Source: CAZWCE01 sp964632505 (GTDB lineage: Bacteria; Planctomycetota; Planctomycetia; Pirellulales; Thermoguttaceae). Taken from it: a DNA stretch of 32,369 nt. The translations under genes and the position numbers were made by a program. Under the pieces are notes generated by a model. It searched no databases, had not been told where the DNA came from, and worked only from the letters and a program-made list of their open reading frames with translations. The DNA is taken from NCBI GenBank assembly GCA_964632505.1, contig CAZWCE010000031.1, positions 1 through 32,369 on the forward strand, read 5' to 3'. This document shows, piece after piece, positions 17,871 through 25,656 of this stretch; position 1 is the stretch's first letter, and every line of letters begins with the position of its first letter.

Positions 17871-18905
17871 TCAATCGGATTTTAAGATGCGTTCGTATAG
17901 TCCCGGCAACCAGGTTTCGCTGAATTTCGGCGGGATGGTTTCGACGGCTCGCTTGCGAAAGGCCGGTCGATCTACTCCCACAAACTCGACGCCTGCCTCT
18001 TCCAGTAATTGTCGATATCTTTTTTCGGAGCTTTCCACCTCCTCGTTATGCCACCCTGTTGCCTCTTCAGCCGTTTGATTGATGATTTCCTGCTCTTCCT
18101 GGGTGAATCGTTTCTGGAAATAAGGCCCCACGCAAAAAAGATAGAAGCTGATCAAATGCTTTGTTTCCATAATGTAATTTTGAACTTCATGAAGATTATT
18201 GCCGTAGATCGTCGCAAGTGGATTCTCTTGGCCGTCTACAACGCCGAGCTTCAAAGCCATGAACATATCCGTAAAGGGGATTGGAGTGGTATTGGCCCCG
18301 AAAGCCTGCCAGGATTTCACGTAGACTTCCAACTCCGGAACCCGTAGTTTAAATCCTTCGAGATCATCCGGGTGGTGGATCTTTTGATTCGTCGAGGTCA
18401 GATACCTGGGGCCTCGATACCAGAGATGTCGCAGGTCCACTCCATTTTTCTTTTTCATTGCCAGTCGCAATTCTTCGCCGATTTCTCCTTTCCACACCGA
18501 ATCTACATGCTGGTAATCACGCCATACGAAAGGCGCATCGATGACGCCATATTCAGGTGTATACCATCCTACAATCGCACTGCCGGTCAGAACGATATCG
18601 ATGCTCCCCAGTTGAAGCCCTTCGGTCAGTTCGCGGTCATCGCCGAGTTGCCCGCTCGGATATAGCCTCGCTTCGAGTTTCCCGTCCGACCTTTTCCGAA
18701 GTCGCTCTGCGAATTCCTCCGCGCCACGATGCACCAATTCCGAGGGAGCGGAAACATAAGCGACACGAACAATTTTTGGATTCTCCTTCGTTGCGACCGC
18801 AGAACGGTTGGTGCATCCCGCAAGGATGCTCAAGAGGCAAACGGCTCCTACCCATTGACTCCAATGAGGTCGGGAAAGCGTGTTACTGTTTGTCATTTTT
18901 TTCAT
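17871..18905 (-). CDS. dctP: TRAP transporter substrate-binding lipoprotein (DctP)
   Basis: A 344-residue DctP-family binding protein. Residues 1-31 are a lipoprotein signal ending in the lipobox LAGC (C31), so it is probably membrane-anchored rather than free. VDGQENPLATIYGNNLHEVQ and DLEGFKLRVPELEVYVK are family landmarks; the arginine of KLRVPE aligns with the residue that binds the ligand carboxylate in SiaP, so an acidic substrate is expected. An upstream in-frame extension to 19049 was rejected because it overlaps the previous gene and destroys the signal peptide. It lies 32 bases after a UROD-like gene and is transcribed apart from dctQM, an unusual split. Confidence 0.92.
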   Translation of the reverse strand: MKKMTNSNTLSRPHWSQWVGAVCLLSILAGCTNRSAVATKENPKIVRVAYVSAPSELVHRGAEEFAERLRKRSDGKLEARLYPSGQLGDDRELTEGLQLGSIDIVLTGSAIVGWYTPEYGVIDAPFVWRDYQHVDSVWKGEIGEELRLAMKKKNGVDLRHLWYRGPRYLTSTNQKIHHPDDLEGFKLRVPELEVYVKSWQAFGANTTPIPFTDMFMALKLGVVDGQENPLATIYGNNLHEVQNYIMETKHLISFYLFCVGPYFQKRFTQEEQEIINQTAEEATGWHNEEVESSEKRYRQLLEEAGVEFVGVDRPAFRKRAVETIPPKFSETWLPGLYERILKSD

Positions 18906-18937
18906 TACTTTCGGCCTAATTGCAGAATCACATCGAG

Positions 18938-20035
18938 TTAGAAGTGATGGGACGATCGCCAATCTTCCGGTGTTGCGCCTATTTCGACGCGAGTATCGAA
19001 GTAAACTTCCAGGTTCGTCAGAGGAATATTTCCGTGTAGACCGCCACACGAACTGATGGCAAAACCGGGAACATCTTCAGTTTTCTCCGCAAGCTCGAGT
19101 ACATGGCGATGAATTGTAGCTGGTTCTCCCCGCGTCAACAATCCGGTATCGATTCCTCCGATAAGGTAACCGTCGGAAAAATGTTCGAGCACTGCTTCGA
19201 CAGAGGTGGCCGGGCTTTCGTACATGATGCCCATGATTCCTATCTCTCGAAGGCGGGGGAGAAAAGCGGTCATATTCCCATCGGCTACGAGTATCACTTT
19301 TTTGTCTGCGTGGAAAGCTGGTTCGAGTATTTCGCGATAAAGAGGAAAAAGGTAACATTCATACCAGTCCGGGCGGAAGATCGGGCCATTGCTATCCGCC
19401 AGGTCGTCATGCACGAACAGAAAAGGGCTGAAGTTCGCCGCAATGATTTCCTGGATGATCTTTTTGGATTTTTCGGCAGACGGTTTCAAAAAGTGTTCGA
19501 AAAAGCGTTCCGGCTCCAACGCCGCTCCGACGAGAAAAACTTCCCAGCCGAGCATCTCCACCGCCCACATGAAAAGAGTCGTGTAAAGCATCGGATAATA
19601 GAGTCCGATTTCACCGATGGCCTCCTGTCGGGCTCGGATGTCATTCGCTTTATTGGGATGTGGAACCGGAACAACCAGGTCGTGGTCATCGTACGTCGAA
19701 AGGTCCAGTTCCCAAATATCCTCGTGAGTTTTACAAGGATACTTGGTTCGCATGGCTGAGTCGTAAACGCCCAGGTGCGAAAGGAGATAGTCCTCATGAT
19801 GGGGCATGGGACGAATCTTGCCGGGAGGTGTCGAGGGGGGAGCATTTTCCGTCGGCACTCGATTGATCAGGTCGATCCCCAGCGCTTCATAGGCCTGTGC
19901 ATAAGCTTTCGGGGTGTCCAAGTAGGGATCGAGCCCCGTCACTCGGGCAATCAATCCCGGATGGTTGAGTGTTTCCTTGGAGACGATTTTTCCAGTTGGG
20001 CGAAACTCGGCCCAAGCCAATACATCGCTTAGCAT
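18938..20035 (-). CDS. UROD-superfamily protein (second of three)
   Basis: A 365-residue protein of the uroporphyrinogen decarboxylase superfamily. Supporting pattern: TGLDPYLDTPKAYAQAYEALGIDLINRV, EDYLLSHLGVYDSAM, FLFVHDDLADSNGPIFRPDWYECYLFPLYREILE, then ESPATSVEAVLEHFSDGYLIGGIDTGLLTRGEP. The strand that carries HxC in zinc methyltransferase relatives reads VADGN here, so that ligand pair is missing. The nearest cysteine is in AISSCGGLHGNIP. It starts three bases after the stop of the sialidase-like gene and runs into dctP after 32 bases, so translation of the operon is tightly coupled. UROD-like proteins of this kind recur in planctomycete and verrucomicrobial sugar loci without known function; an actual haem role is unlikely here. 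Confidence 0.78.
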   Translation of the reverse strand: MLSDVLAWAEFRPTGKIVSKETLNHPGLIARVTGLDPYLDTPKAYAQAYEALGIDLINRVPTENAPPSTPPGKIRPMPHHEDYLLSHLGVYDSAMRTKYPCKTHEDIWELDLSTYDDHDLVVPVPHPNKANDIRARQEAIGEIGLYYPMLYTTLFMWAVEMLGWEVFLVGAALEPERFFEHFLKPSAEKSKKIIQEIIAANFSPFLFVHDDLADSNGPIFRPDWYECYLFPLYREILEPAFHADKKVILVADGNMTAFLPRLREIGIMGIMYESPATSVEAVLEHFSDGYLIGGIDTGLLTRGEPATIHRHVLELAEKTEDVPGFAISSCGGLHGNIPLTNLEVYFDTRVEIGATPEDWRSSHHF

Positions 20036-20038
20036 GCG

Positions 20039-22390
20039 TTATTTGACCGTGTTCGCTTTCTGTGGACCGGAGTGGTAACGGGATAAAAGCTGAATCGCTT
20101 CACTCGTACGCAAATAACGATCAAAGACAAGCAAGCGGTCGACCGCGTCAGACCAGGCGATTTTCCCTTTTCCATTGATTTCTGCGGGGGGAGTGGTGAT
20201 GCGTCCCCATCCGAACTGCCGAACTCCTTTTCCATCTTGGAGTCGTCCATCGACCAGGCAGGAGACAATGCCGGGAGCGAGATCGACAATGAAGGTGACT
20301 TCATGTTTTCCCGGTGGAACACTTTCCAGATCGGAGCTCCAGGTGAATACGTCTTCTCCATTGGACAAGTCCAACATGATCGTGTGATTCTCGGCCATTC
20401 GCAACTCGATCCCATTGCCTTGGGCATCTCGGTTGGTGCAAATCACATCGCCGGGTTTCATATCGGTCGCATCGAATGCGACATGAATCGTCATCCCGTG
20501 GCTTTCCAGGAGATTGAGATCCGGAAAAGGACCCTCTTTCTCCTTTTCGCATTTTCGGGAATCGAAACAAAGGCCTTCGACAATTTTCTCTGCCGGTTTT
20601 TCGCCTTGCGTTACTTCGAGCTGATGCCAGAGTCCTTCAAAGAGAGTCGGGTCGATTTCATGCAATCGTGCGATCGTTTTCTGGGTTTCGGTGACCCAAT
20701 ATTTTCCTTCCATTTCGACGAGGTCGGGGTAACTCATCCGAACGCTGGGATCGTCGTCGTAAAGTAGGATCTCGGGTTGGCTCCACAGGATCTTCCCGTT
20801 GCGTTCGATGCCCCCGCTGATCCAAGCCGGATTGCGATCCGCGAACGATTTTCCGCTATGATTGTGATACCAGAAAAGATATTTTCCGTTTTTCGTTTTC
20901 CATATTTTCGGGCAGGCCCTTGGATTGTAAATGCGGGAGCCATCAGCATAATCCATCGGCTTGGGAGTACCGAAGGTTTTTCCTCGATCCGTACTGATCG
21001 AGTAACAAGGGAAGCCTTCTGTCGTGCGGTAGACGCAGTAAATCGATCCGTCGTCGAGCACCACGATATTGTGTTCTTCTTGAACGGATCCATACTCGGG
21101 ATGCCGAATTCCTTTTTCTCCTTCCGGAAGCATGTTCCAATGGATTTTGGAAACATCGCGTTCGGTCATGATGTTGTCGGAATGAAACATCCAGCCTTCT
21201 CCAAGTTCGAGCATATAGCGGCCGAGTTTTGTGAAAGTAAAGAAGACGTCGTTGTCGTCGACTTGCGGTTTGCAGATTCCCCAAAAGATGCATACCTTGC
21301 CTTCCCAATCGTTGGTGCGATCGCATTGGGTGATCCGCATGGGAAGCGCATGCCGCTCGGACCAAGTACGGCCGCCGTCATCACTATAGCGGAAGCAATA
21401 ATAACCAAGCATGTCGGCCCGGATCGGTTTGTCGTTGAGAGTTCGGATATTGTCGGTGTTGTAGGTGTAAAAGGCGTAGATGCGTCCGTAATCGGTTAAA
21501 AGGGGGACGACCCAGGAAGCATCGCGCATGGTAGAAGGCTCGATATCGATGATGTCCGACCACGTTTTTCCTTGGTCTTCGCTACGGATGGCGATGACAT
21601 GCTGACCATGCGCCCCTTCGTGTCCGGAACCGGTGGTCATGCAGCAGACCCAGGTGCCATCATCGAGAATCACAATGTAGGGCTGGTCGCAATAAGACTT
21701 GTTCGGGAGAACGGTTCCTCGGTCGACATTCCGCGGATCGTTGAGACGCACCACCTTTGAAGGGATGCCTCGAATGGAGACTTCGTCGATCCATCCTCGG
21801 AAATATCGGTCGAGCTGTTCGGCACGGCCTTCCGTCCCGATGACCGCATGTTCCAGGTCGATCATCACGATGCTGGAGGCGATCTCACATTCATCAACAA
21901 CTTGATCGTCGACGAGGAGTTTACCCTCATGTGTTCGAGTGTCCAGATCCAGTTTCACTCGGTACCATCGGCCGTTCTGCAAAATGGGGCTCGACATTCT
22001 AGCTCGATTCAAGCCGCCCTGATTGAGATAGAATTCGATTCGGCCCGCATTGGTGCTCAAATGGAACGCTCCGGTGGACCAAGGGTCGCAGGTGACGAGT
22101 CCTTGCCATTCCTCGTCGCGCTCGATCTGGCGCGATTTCATCATGAACTCAATAGTGATCGCGCTATGTGTCCCCAAATCCCCGATATCAATGCATTGCG
22201 TTCCGGAGAAGACGGCCGCTTTGCCCTGAGTACCGTCGGCTTGCTCGATGTCGACCTGGTCGATGTCCGGAAGCGATCGGTCGAATGATTGTCGATAAAG
22301 GTCTTCCCACTGAGCGGCGTGCGTCATCACCGCGCTGCAACCGAATGTTATCCCGAGAAAGAAGAAAACGAGGCGGGGGAGTATTTTCAT
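20039..22390 (-). CDS. Secreted LamG plus BNR-repeat sialidase-superfamily protein (first paralogue)
   Basis: A 783-residue secreted protein. Residues 1-27 are a signal peptide (MKILPRLVFFFLGITFG). A LamG/concanavalin-like domain spans about 50-210 (FRGWIDEVSIRGIP is typical). A six-bladed sialidase propeller follows, with Asp boxes at 270-277 (SEDQGKTW), 336-343 (SDDGGRTW) and 466-473 (STDRGKTF). A second LamG-like region closes the protein. The FRIP motif of classic sialidases is not seen; YCDQPYIV occupies the corresponding place. The start at 22390 was chosen over 22504 because it gives the signal peptide and has AAAGGATG upstream. It leads an operon of UROD-like protein, dctP and a dehydrogenase. 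The propeller probably binds or cleaves a glycan, but sialic acid is not proven. A close paralogue is encoded at 25657-28101. Confidence 0.85.
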   Translation of the reverse strand: MKILPRLVFFFLGITFGCSAVMTHAAQWEDLYRQSFDRSLPDIDQVDIEQADGTQGKAAVFSGTQCIDIGDLGTHSAITIEFMMKSRQIERDEEWQGLVTCDPWSTGAFHLSTNAGRIEFYLNQGGLNRARMSSPILQNGRWYRVKLDLDTRTHEGKLLVDDQVVDECEIASSIVMIDLEHAVIGTEGRAEQLDRYFRGWIDEVSIRGIPSKVVRLNDPRNVDRGTVLPNKSYCDQPYIVILDDGTWVCCMTTGSGHEGAHGQHVIAIRSEDQGKTWSDIIDIEPSTMRDASWVVPLLTDYGRIYAFYTYNTDNIRTLNDKPIRADMLGYYCFRYSDDGGRTWSERHALPMRITQCDRTNDWEGKVCIFWGICKPQVDDNDVFFTFTKLGRYMLELGEGWMFHSDNIMTERDVSKIHWNMLPEGEKGIRHPEYGSVQEEHNIVVLDDGSIYCVYRTTEGFPCYSISTDRGKTFGTPKPMDYADGSRIYNPRACPKIWKTKNGKYLFWYHNHSGKSFADRNPAWISGGIERNGKILWSQPEILLYDDDPSVRMSYPDLVEMEGKYWVTETQKTIARLHEIDPTLFEGLWHQLEVTQGEKPAEKIVEGLCFDSRKCEKEKEGPFPDLNLLESHGMTIHVAFDATDMKPGDVICTNRDAQGNGIELRMAENHTIMLDLSNGEDVFTWSSDLESVPPGKHEVTFIVDLAPGIVSCLVDGRLQDGKGVRQFGWGRITTPPAEINGKGKIAWSDAVDRLLVFDRYLRTSEAIQLLSRYHSGPQKANTVK

Positions 22391-22481
22391 GATACATCCT
22401 TTGGAGGTTCTTATGTTTGTTGATAGCTTCCAGGTTCGCCTTTTTTCGAAGAAGCCACCTGCCAACTTGACCTGTGCCGGG

Positions 22482-22513
22482 TGAAAGAGAAATGAACGGT
22501 TCATTTCCTTTCA
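22482..22513. promoter_or_regulatory. Long dyad, probable operator of the first sialidase-like operon
   Basis: Perfect nine-base arms GAAATGAAC (22489-22497) and GTTCATTTC (22499-22507) surround a single central G. The symmetry continues outward as TGAAAG and CTTTCA after one unpaired base on the left. It lies about 95 bases upstream of the sialidase-like start codon. A dimeric regulator binding here would control the sialidase-like, UROD-like, dctP and dehydrogenase operon. Confidence 0.6.
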
Positions 22514-22666
22514 GCAACACCGTCGTGAGAACGGATTCAAGAAAGGAGGTTCTTCCGACATTTTAGTGGCTGATTGATGAGTCCTTGTCGTCGAGATCGA
22601 TTGGCTCGGCTCGGATTCACCAACCAAAGCAGGGGGGCGTTCCCTGCTGCGACCTCCACCATCTCC

Positions 22667-22679
22667 GCCTCCTGGAGGC
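22667..22679. repeat. GC-rich short hairpin
   Basis: GCCTCC (22667-22672) and GGAGGC (22674-22679) are perfectly complementary around one base, too tight a loop to fold exactly as drawn. A neighbouring GCAGGG/CCCTGC pair lies at 22629-22647. Both sit in a GC-rich stretch after the lipoprotein gene; a rho-independent terminator is possible but lacks its T-run. Confidence 0.3.
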
Positions 22680-22866
22680 CTGCGGCCGTGCGGGTGCGAG
22701 GCGAAGATGGCTCCGGCCGAAGCAGGGGACGAATCGAACGCTTTTTACGCATGACAATTGGATTTGCATATCATTGCACTTCGGCACTAGCCATTAAAAT
22801 CCGTGAAGAGCCAGAAAGGAAGAAGATCGGGCGGGAGATCGTCTCCAAACATGACGGAAAACGATG

Positions 22867-23349
22867 TTATTGACTTTCCAGTTCGATCTGGAGATTGTTA
22901 TCGCCTTCGGGGGTGATATTCACCGTGATCGGTGCCGTGCTGCGTTGAGTATAGATCTTCGGAATGTCCGCGGATGAGACCTCCAAATCTTCGGGGGAAC
23001 TTTCGGCAGGATCTTCATCAGGTAAAGCAGTGGTGTCCGGACCTTTTCCCGCCCCGGCATCGGTGGAAGTGGTCACAACCACTTGGTATTCGCCCGGCAT
23101 CGCGCCGTCCCCTTTGCCGAACGTCGAGACGGAAAATTCTCCCGTCTGGTCACTGCGGGCAAAAGCCGGTTGCGTTCCGGTTGGTGAATAAAATTCAAGT
23201 ACTACTTCCACCGGCTCGCCATTTAACGTCACGACACCTTCTACCGGATAAGTCTCCGGCTTTTTGGGACCACATCCGATCATGGTGACAACAAAACCTA
23301 AGGAAGCCAAGGAAACCAAACCGTTCCATATCAAATGTTTTTTTTGCAT
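22867..23349 (-). CDS. Small lipoprotein with transthyretin/carboxypeptidase-regulatory-like fold
   Basis: A 160-residue lipoprotein typical of planctomycetes. Residues 1-26 form a lipoprotein signal ending at IGC. The body opens with YPVEGVVTLNGEPVEVVLEFYSP and continues FARSDQTGEFSVSTFGKGDGAMPGEYQVVVTTS, the beta-sandwich pattern of carboxypeptidase-regulatory-like domains. The later part is acidic and probably flexible (ALPDEDPAESSPEDLEVSSADIP), then a closing strand APITVNITPEGDNNLQIELES. Such lipoproteins are often encoded next to DUF1559 genes; here the DUF1559 gene lies about 730 bases upstream on the same strand. Function unknown, probably cell-envelope. Confidence 0.8.
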   Translation of the reverse strand: MQKKHLIWNGLVSLASLGFVVTMIGCGPKKPETYPVEGVVTLNGEPVEVVLEFYSPTGTQPAFARSDQTGEFSVSTFGKGDGAMPGEYQVVVTTSTDAGAGKGPDTTALPDEDPAESSPEDLEVSSADIPKIYTQRSTAPITVNITPEGDNNLQIELESQ

Positions 23350-24076
23350 TATTGCGACCTTTTCTTTGCGTTTCTCTCTCTTGTTTTTCCAAAATCTTTG
23401 GATTTGCGAAGCGTTGCAAGTTCCGACGATTAGGAAACGATCGCTTCGCCCTTGATGGGAAGTGAATCATGTTCATTCAAAGGAAACGACACGGCTTGAT
23501 TCAGTCAATCAGCCGATGTTGATCTTTTTCATCCATTGAATACCCTTTCGGAAAATAGTGTACTCTGTTGGATTCGCTGAGAAGCTCGCCAGGCGGCGGG
23601 ACATCGAGCAGTGATGGTTTACGATATGTCTTGTCGGATGGATTACAGTTTTGAGGAAAGGGAGTTCTTGAGACAGGGCCGGATGATAATTCATTACCGA
23701 GCGAGTGGAAGCCTTTGGAGCCTCGTTTCCGGGTTTTATTCATGTTCGCATCCATAGTGTCCCCTCGGTTCATGCAGTGACGCCCGTGAGGCTGAGCTCT
23801 CGCTGTTCGCCCTGGGTTCACTATAGATGCGACGCTCAATATATCCGAAGTACTAGGCTCCCGTAGGCCCCACTCGACTTCAGTGCAACGCCAAACATTA
23901 TCGCGTTCCGTTCACTAGGGATACGGCCGGTTTCATTCATGAATATTTGGCAACGATGGCTCAAATGACGGCATGTAGCATTCACCTGACGCGAGTGATC
24001 CTTCACCGGACCGCAAAGTCCTGCTCCGCTCACACACACGCTCGGTTTGGGGTTTTCTACCTAGCTGGAAGATGCA
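23350..24076. other. Long intergenic stretch between lipoprotein and DUF1559 genes
   Basis: About 730 bases with no recognisable gene apart from one weak 84-codon frame at 23501-23755. I see no terminator with a T-run, no tRNA and no repeat array. An imperfect dyad TGAAT...ATTCA near 23462-23478 lies upstream of the lipoprotein gene. Confidence 0.45.
23501..23755 (-). CDS. Possible small hypothetical protein, 84 residues
   Basis: A weak candidate. The ATG at 23755 has GAGGGGACACT directly upstream, a fair ribosome binding site. The product is basic at the start (MDANMNKTRKRGSKG) and proline-rich later (SLLDVPPPGELLSESN), without a signal peptide, membrane segment or known motif. It lies between the DUF1559 and lipoprotein genes on the same strand. 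It could equally be chance reading in non-coding DNA. Confidence 0.3.
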   Translation of the reverse strand: MDANMNKTRKRGSKGFHSLGNELSSGPVSRTPFPQNCNPSDKTYRKPSLLDVPPPGELLSESNRVHYFPKGYSMDEKDQHRLID

Positions 24077-25135
24077 TCAGAATTCGCCGACCGGTTCTGC
24101 GTCGCCGATACAACCCAGGCGACGATAGTTTTCAAGGTTCACGGTCTCGGAAATGAAGTGCACACTTCCGTCCGCCATACCACAGTTCACCCCACCGGGA
24201 TGGAATGATTGGGCACCACTCCAACGGGAATGATCCCACACGCCTGATTGGGCGTCCCCCAGACTCTGTCCGTCGACGACATGAAGACGATGGACCCAAC
24301 GATCGTATGTCTGGATTGGAAAGACGAGGTAATTCGGATCGCCACACGAAGCAAGCGTATCTTGCGGGTGCGCCCATCCTTGATAACGGCCGACATAAGC
24401 GGGACGTTCGGTAAACGCGATCGTGTTCGAGGTTCCGTCGGTGATGATTTCAAACCCACGGAAATCGGCGTTATTGGGGCTGACATAATAGAAGACTCCC
24501 GCCCGATTGCGGGAAAGAGAGGTGGTCACCCACCGGGAATAGCCGTGCATTCCTACATAATCCGTCCCCCCGGTGTGATCGTAAGGGTTGTTCCCATCAC
24601 CCCACCAATAATTATTTCCCGGACGGAAGTGATCGTTGCCTGACAATTTTCCACCGGATCCGGGGAAACCGTTTGACGGACACGCGAATGTATCGATCAC
24701 ATACGAACAAGCTTCCGCGCTCTGGGCTTTTCGATCGACGCCGGAGCTTCCCGCACTCGGATCGCCGGCACTACGTCCCGGATAATAAAAGGCACCATGG
24801 GGCAGGACATCGGCGATCGTCCCTGCTTCAATGTAAGGAAGAATCGCGATATTCCAGTTGAGTGTCAGGTTCGAATCGGGGCGAGAGTAGCCACCTCCAT
24901 CCGGCGAATAGGTATGCACCGGGATGGAGCTGAACGAATCATGATAATTGTGAAGCGCCAGCGAGATCTGTTTGAGGTTGTTGGTACATTGCATGCGCCG
25001 TGCGGCTTCACGGGCTGCTTGGACAGCAGGGAGCAACAGGGCAATCAAAATACCGATAATGGCAATCACTACCAATAACTCCACCAGCGTAAAACCTTTT
25101 GCGGTTTTACCTATTCGGGTTGGGTTGGATAACAT
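24077..25135 (-). CDS. DUF1559 prepilin-like surface protein
   Basis: A 352-residue planctomycete DUF1559 protein. The N-terminus is a type IV prepilin-like signal: KTAKGFTLVELLVVIAIIG, cleaved between G14 and F15, followed by a hydrophobic helix and the conserved LLPAVQAAREAARRMQC and NNLKQISLALHNYHD. The C-terminus has the H-X9-DG motif (FHPGGVNCGMADGSVHFI). Start at 25135 rather than 25177 because AAGGAGA lies ideally upstream. Such proteins occur in very large families in planctomycetes and are thought to be surface or pseudopilus components; no precise role is known. Its promoter region is shared with the divergent second sialidase-like gene, and both promoters carry the same operator-like motif, so it may belong functionally to the sugar locus (inference). 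Confidence 0.92.
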   Translation of the reverse strand: MLSNPTRIGKTAKGFTLVELLVVIAIIGILIALLLPAVQAAREAARRMQCTNNLKQISLALHNYHDSFSSIPVHTYSPDGGGYSRPDSNLTLNWNIAILPYIEAGTIADVLPHGAFYYPGRSAGDPSAGSSGVDRKAQSAEACSYVIDTFACPSNGFPGSGGKLSGNDHFRPGNNYWWGDGNNPYDHTGGTDYVGMHGYSRWVTTSLSRNRAGVFYYVSPNNADFRGFEIITDGTSNTIAFTERPAYVGRYQGWAHPQDTLASCGDPNYLVFPIQTYDRWVHRLHVVDGQSLGDAQSGVWDHSRWSGAQSFHPGGVNCGMADGSVHFISETVNLENYRRLGCIGDAEPVGEF

Positions 25136-25214
25136 GAGCCTAGTCTCCTTAAACATGAATGAAGAAAATCGTACCAAGTGCTTCCGATAGGTGCTAACTC
25201 AAAAAAAACAGGAA

Positions 25215-25230
25215 TGGCATGGTATGCCAA
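25215..25230 (-). promoter_or_regulatory. Operator-like motif, copy 1 (DUF1559 side)
   Basis: Read on the minus strand: TTGGCATACCATGCCA, with TGGCAT and ATGCCA as six-base complementary arms around three bases. It lies 12 bases downstream of the predicted -10 box of the DUF1559 promoter, a place suited to repression. It matches copy 2 at 13 of 16 positions. Confidence 0.55.
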
Positions 25231-25241
25231 CATTGAGTTTC

Positions 25242-25271
25242 ATCCTAACAGTTTCTCCATTTTGTTGTCAA
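25242..25271 (-). promoter_or_regulatory. Sigma70-like promoter of the DUF1559 gene
   Basis: On the minus strand a perfect TTGACA (25271-25266) and TAGGAT (25247-25242) are separated by 18 bases. The leader to the ATG at 25135 would be about 100 bases and would include the operator-like motif. Confidence 0.5.
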
Positions 25272-25492
25272 GCAAAATCCTGGAATACATTTTTGGCCAT
25301 ACAGCATCTTGATTATCTCCATTTCTCACTATCCAGCCGGGCTTTTCCCCTTCCTGCCAATCCTACAATGCTTCGTTTTTTTCCGAATAGCGCTGATTTT
25401 GATGACGAACGAGGATCTCCTGGTCTCGTCGGAAGACACTTCGTAACTTTCTGGATGGAGATCATTTGGTTCTCCTCTTGAACATTCGATGA

Positions 25493-25521
25493 TTGACTTG
25501 GTCGTTGGGAGTGATTAAGCT
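25493..25521 (+). promoter_or_regulatory. Promoter-like pair of the second sialidase-like gene
   Basis: TTGACT at 25493-25498 and a poor TAAGCT at 25516-25521 are 17 bases apart. The -35 box is good but the -10 is weak, which would fit an inducible or activator-dependent promoter. An operator-like motif begins six bases later. Confidence 0.35.
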
Positions 25522-25526
25522 GTTTG

Positions 25527-25542
25527 GTGGAATACCATGGCA
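25527..25542 (+). promoter_or_regulatory. Operator-like motif, copy 2 (sialidase-like side)
   Basis: GTGGAATACCATGGCA shares 13 of 16 bases with copy 1, including ATACCATG without a break, and points toward the gene it precedes just as copy 1 does. A second dyad, CATGGC and GCCATG around AG (25536-25549), overlaps its right end. Confidence 0.55.
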
Positions 25543-25656
25543 GGCCATGTTGGCACTGATGGTGGAAATATTACACAGATTCATTATCCTGCAAGACGTC
25601 TCATTCCCTCTTTCACGTCCTTTTGGCAGTAGAATTCTATCGGCTGGAGAGAAAAG

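Larger units (their letters stand above)
22391..22866. other. Intergenic region upstream of first sialidase-like operon
   Basis: About 475 bases between the sialidase-like operon and the upstream lipoprotein gene. It holds a long dyad at 22482-22513 and a GC-rich hairpin at 22667-22679. Short open frames here have no family signature. The dyad probably marks the operon control region, while the hairpin may end transcription of the lipoprotein gene, though no T-run follows. Confidence 0.5.
25136..25656. other. Divergent control region of DUF1559 and second sialidase-like genes
   Basis: About 520 bases separating two divergent genes, with no gene of its own. It contains a minus-strand promoter (25242-25271), a plus-strand promoter-like pair (25493-25521), and a 16-base motif next to each of them in matching orientation (25215-25230 minus, 25527-25542 plus). 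Confidence 0.6.

Noticed and set aside
18906..19049. Upstream extension of dctP
   Set aside because: It overlaps the UROD-like gene, and a lipoprotein signal begins only at the ATG at 18905.
22537..22873. Short frames between the sialidase-like and lipoprotein genes, including one after an AAAGGAGG
   Set aside because: The frames show GC-driven composition, no motif and no suitable start after the purine-rich site.
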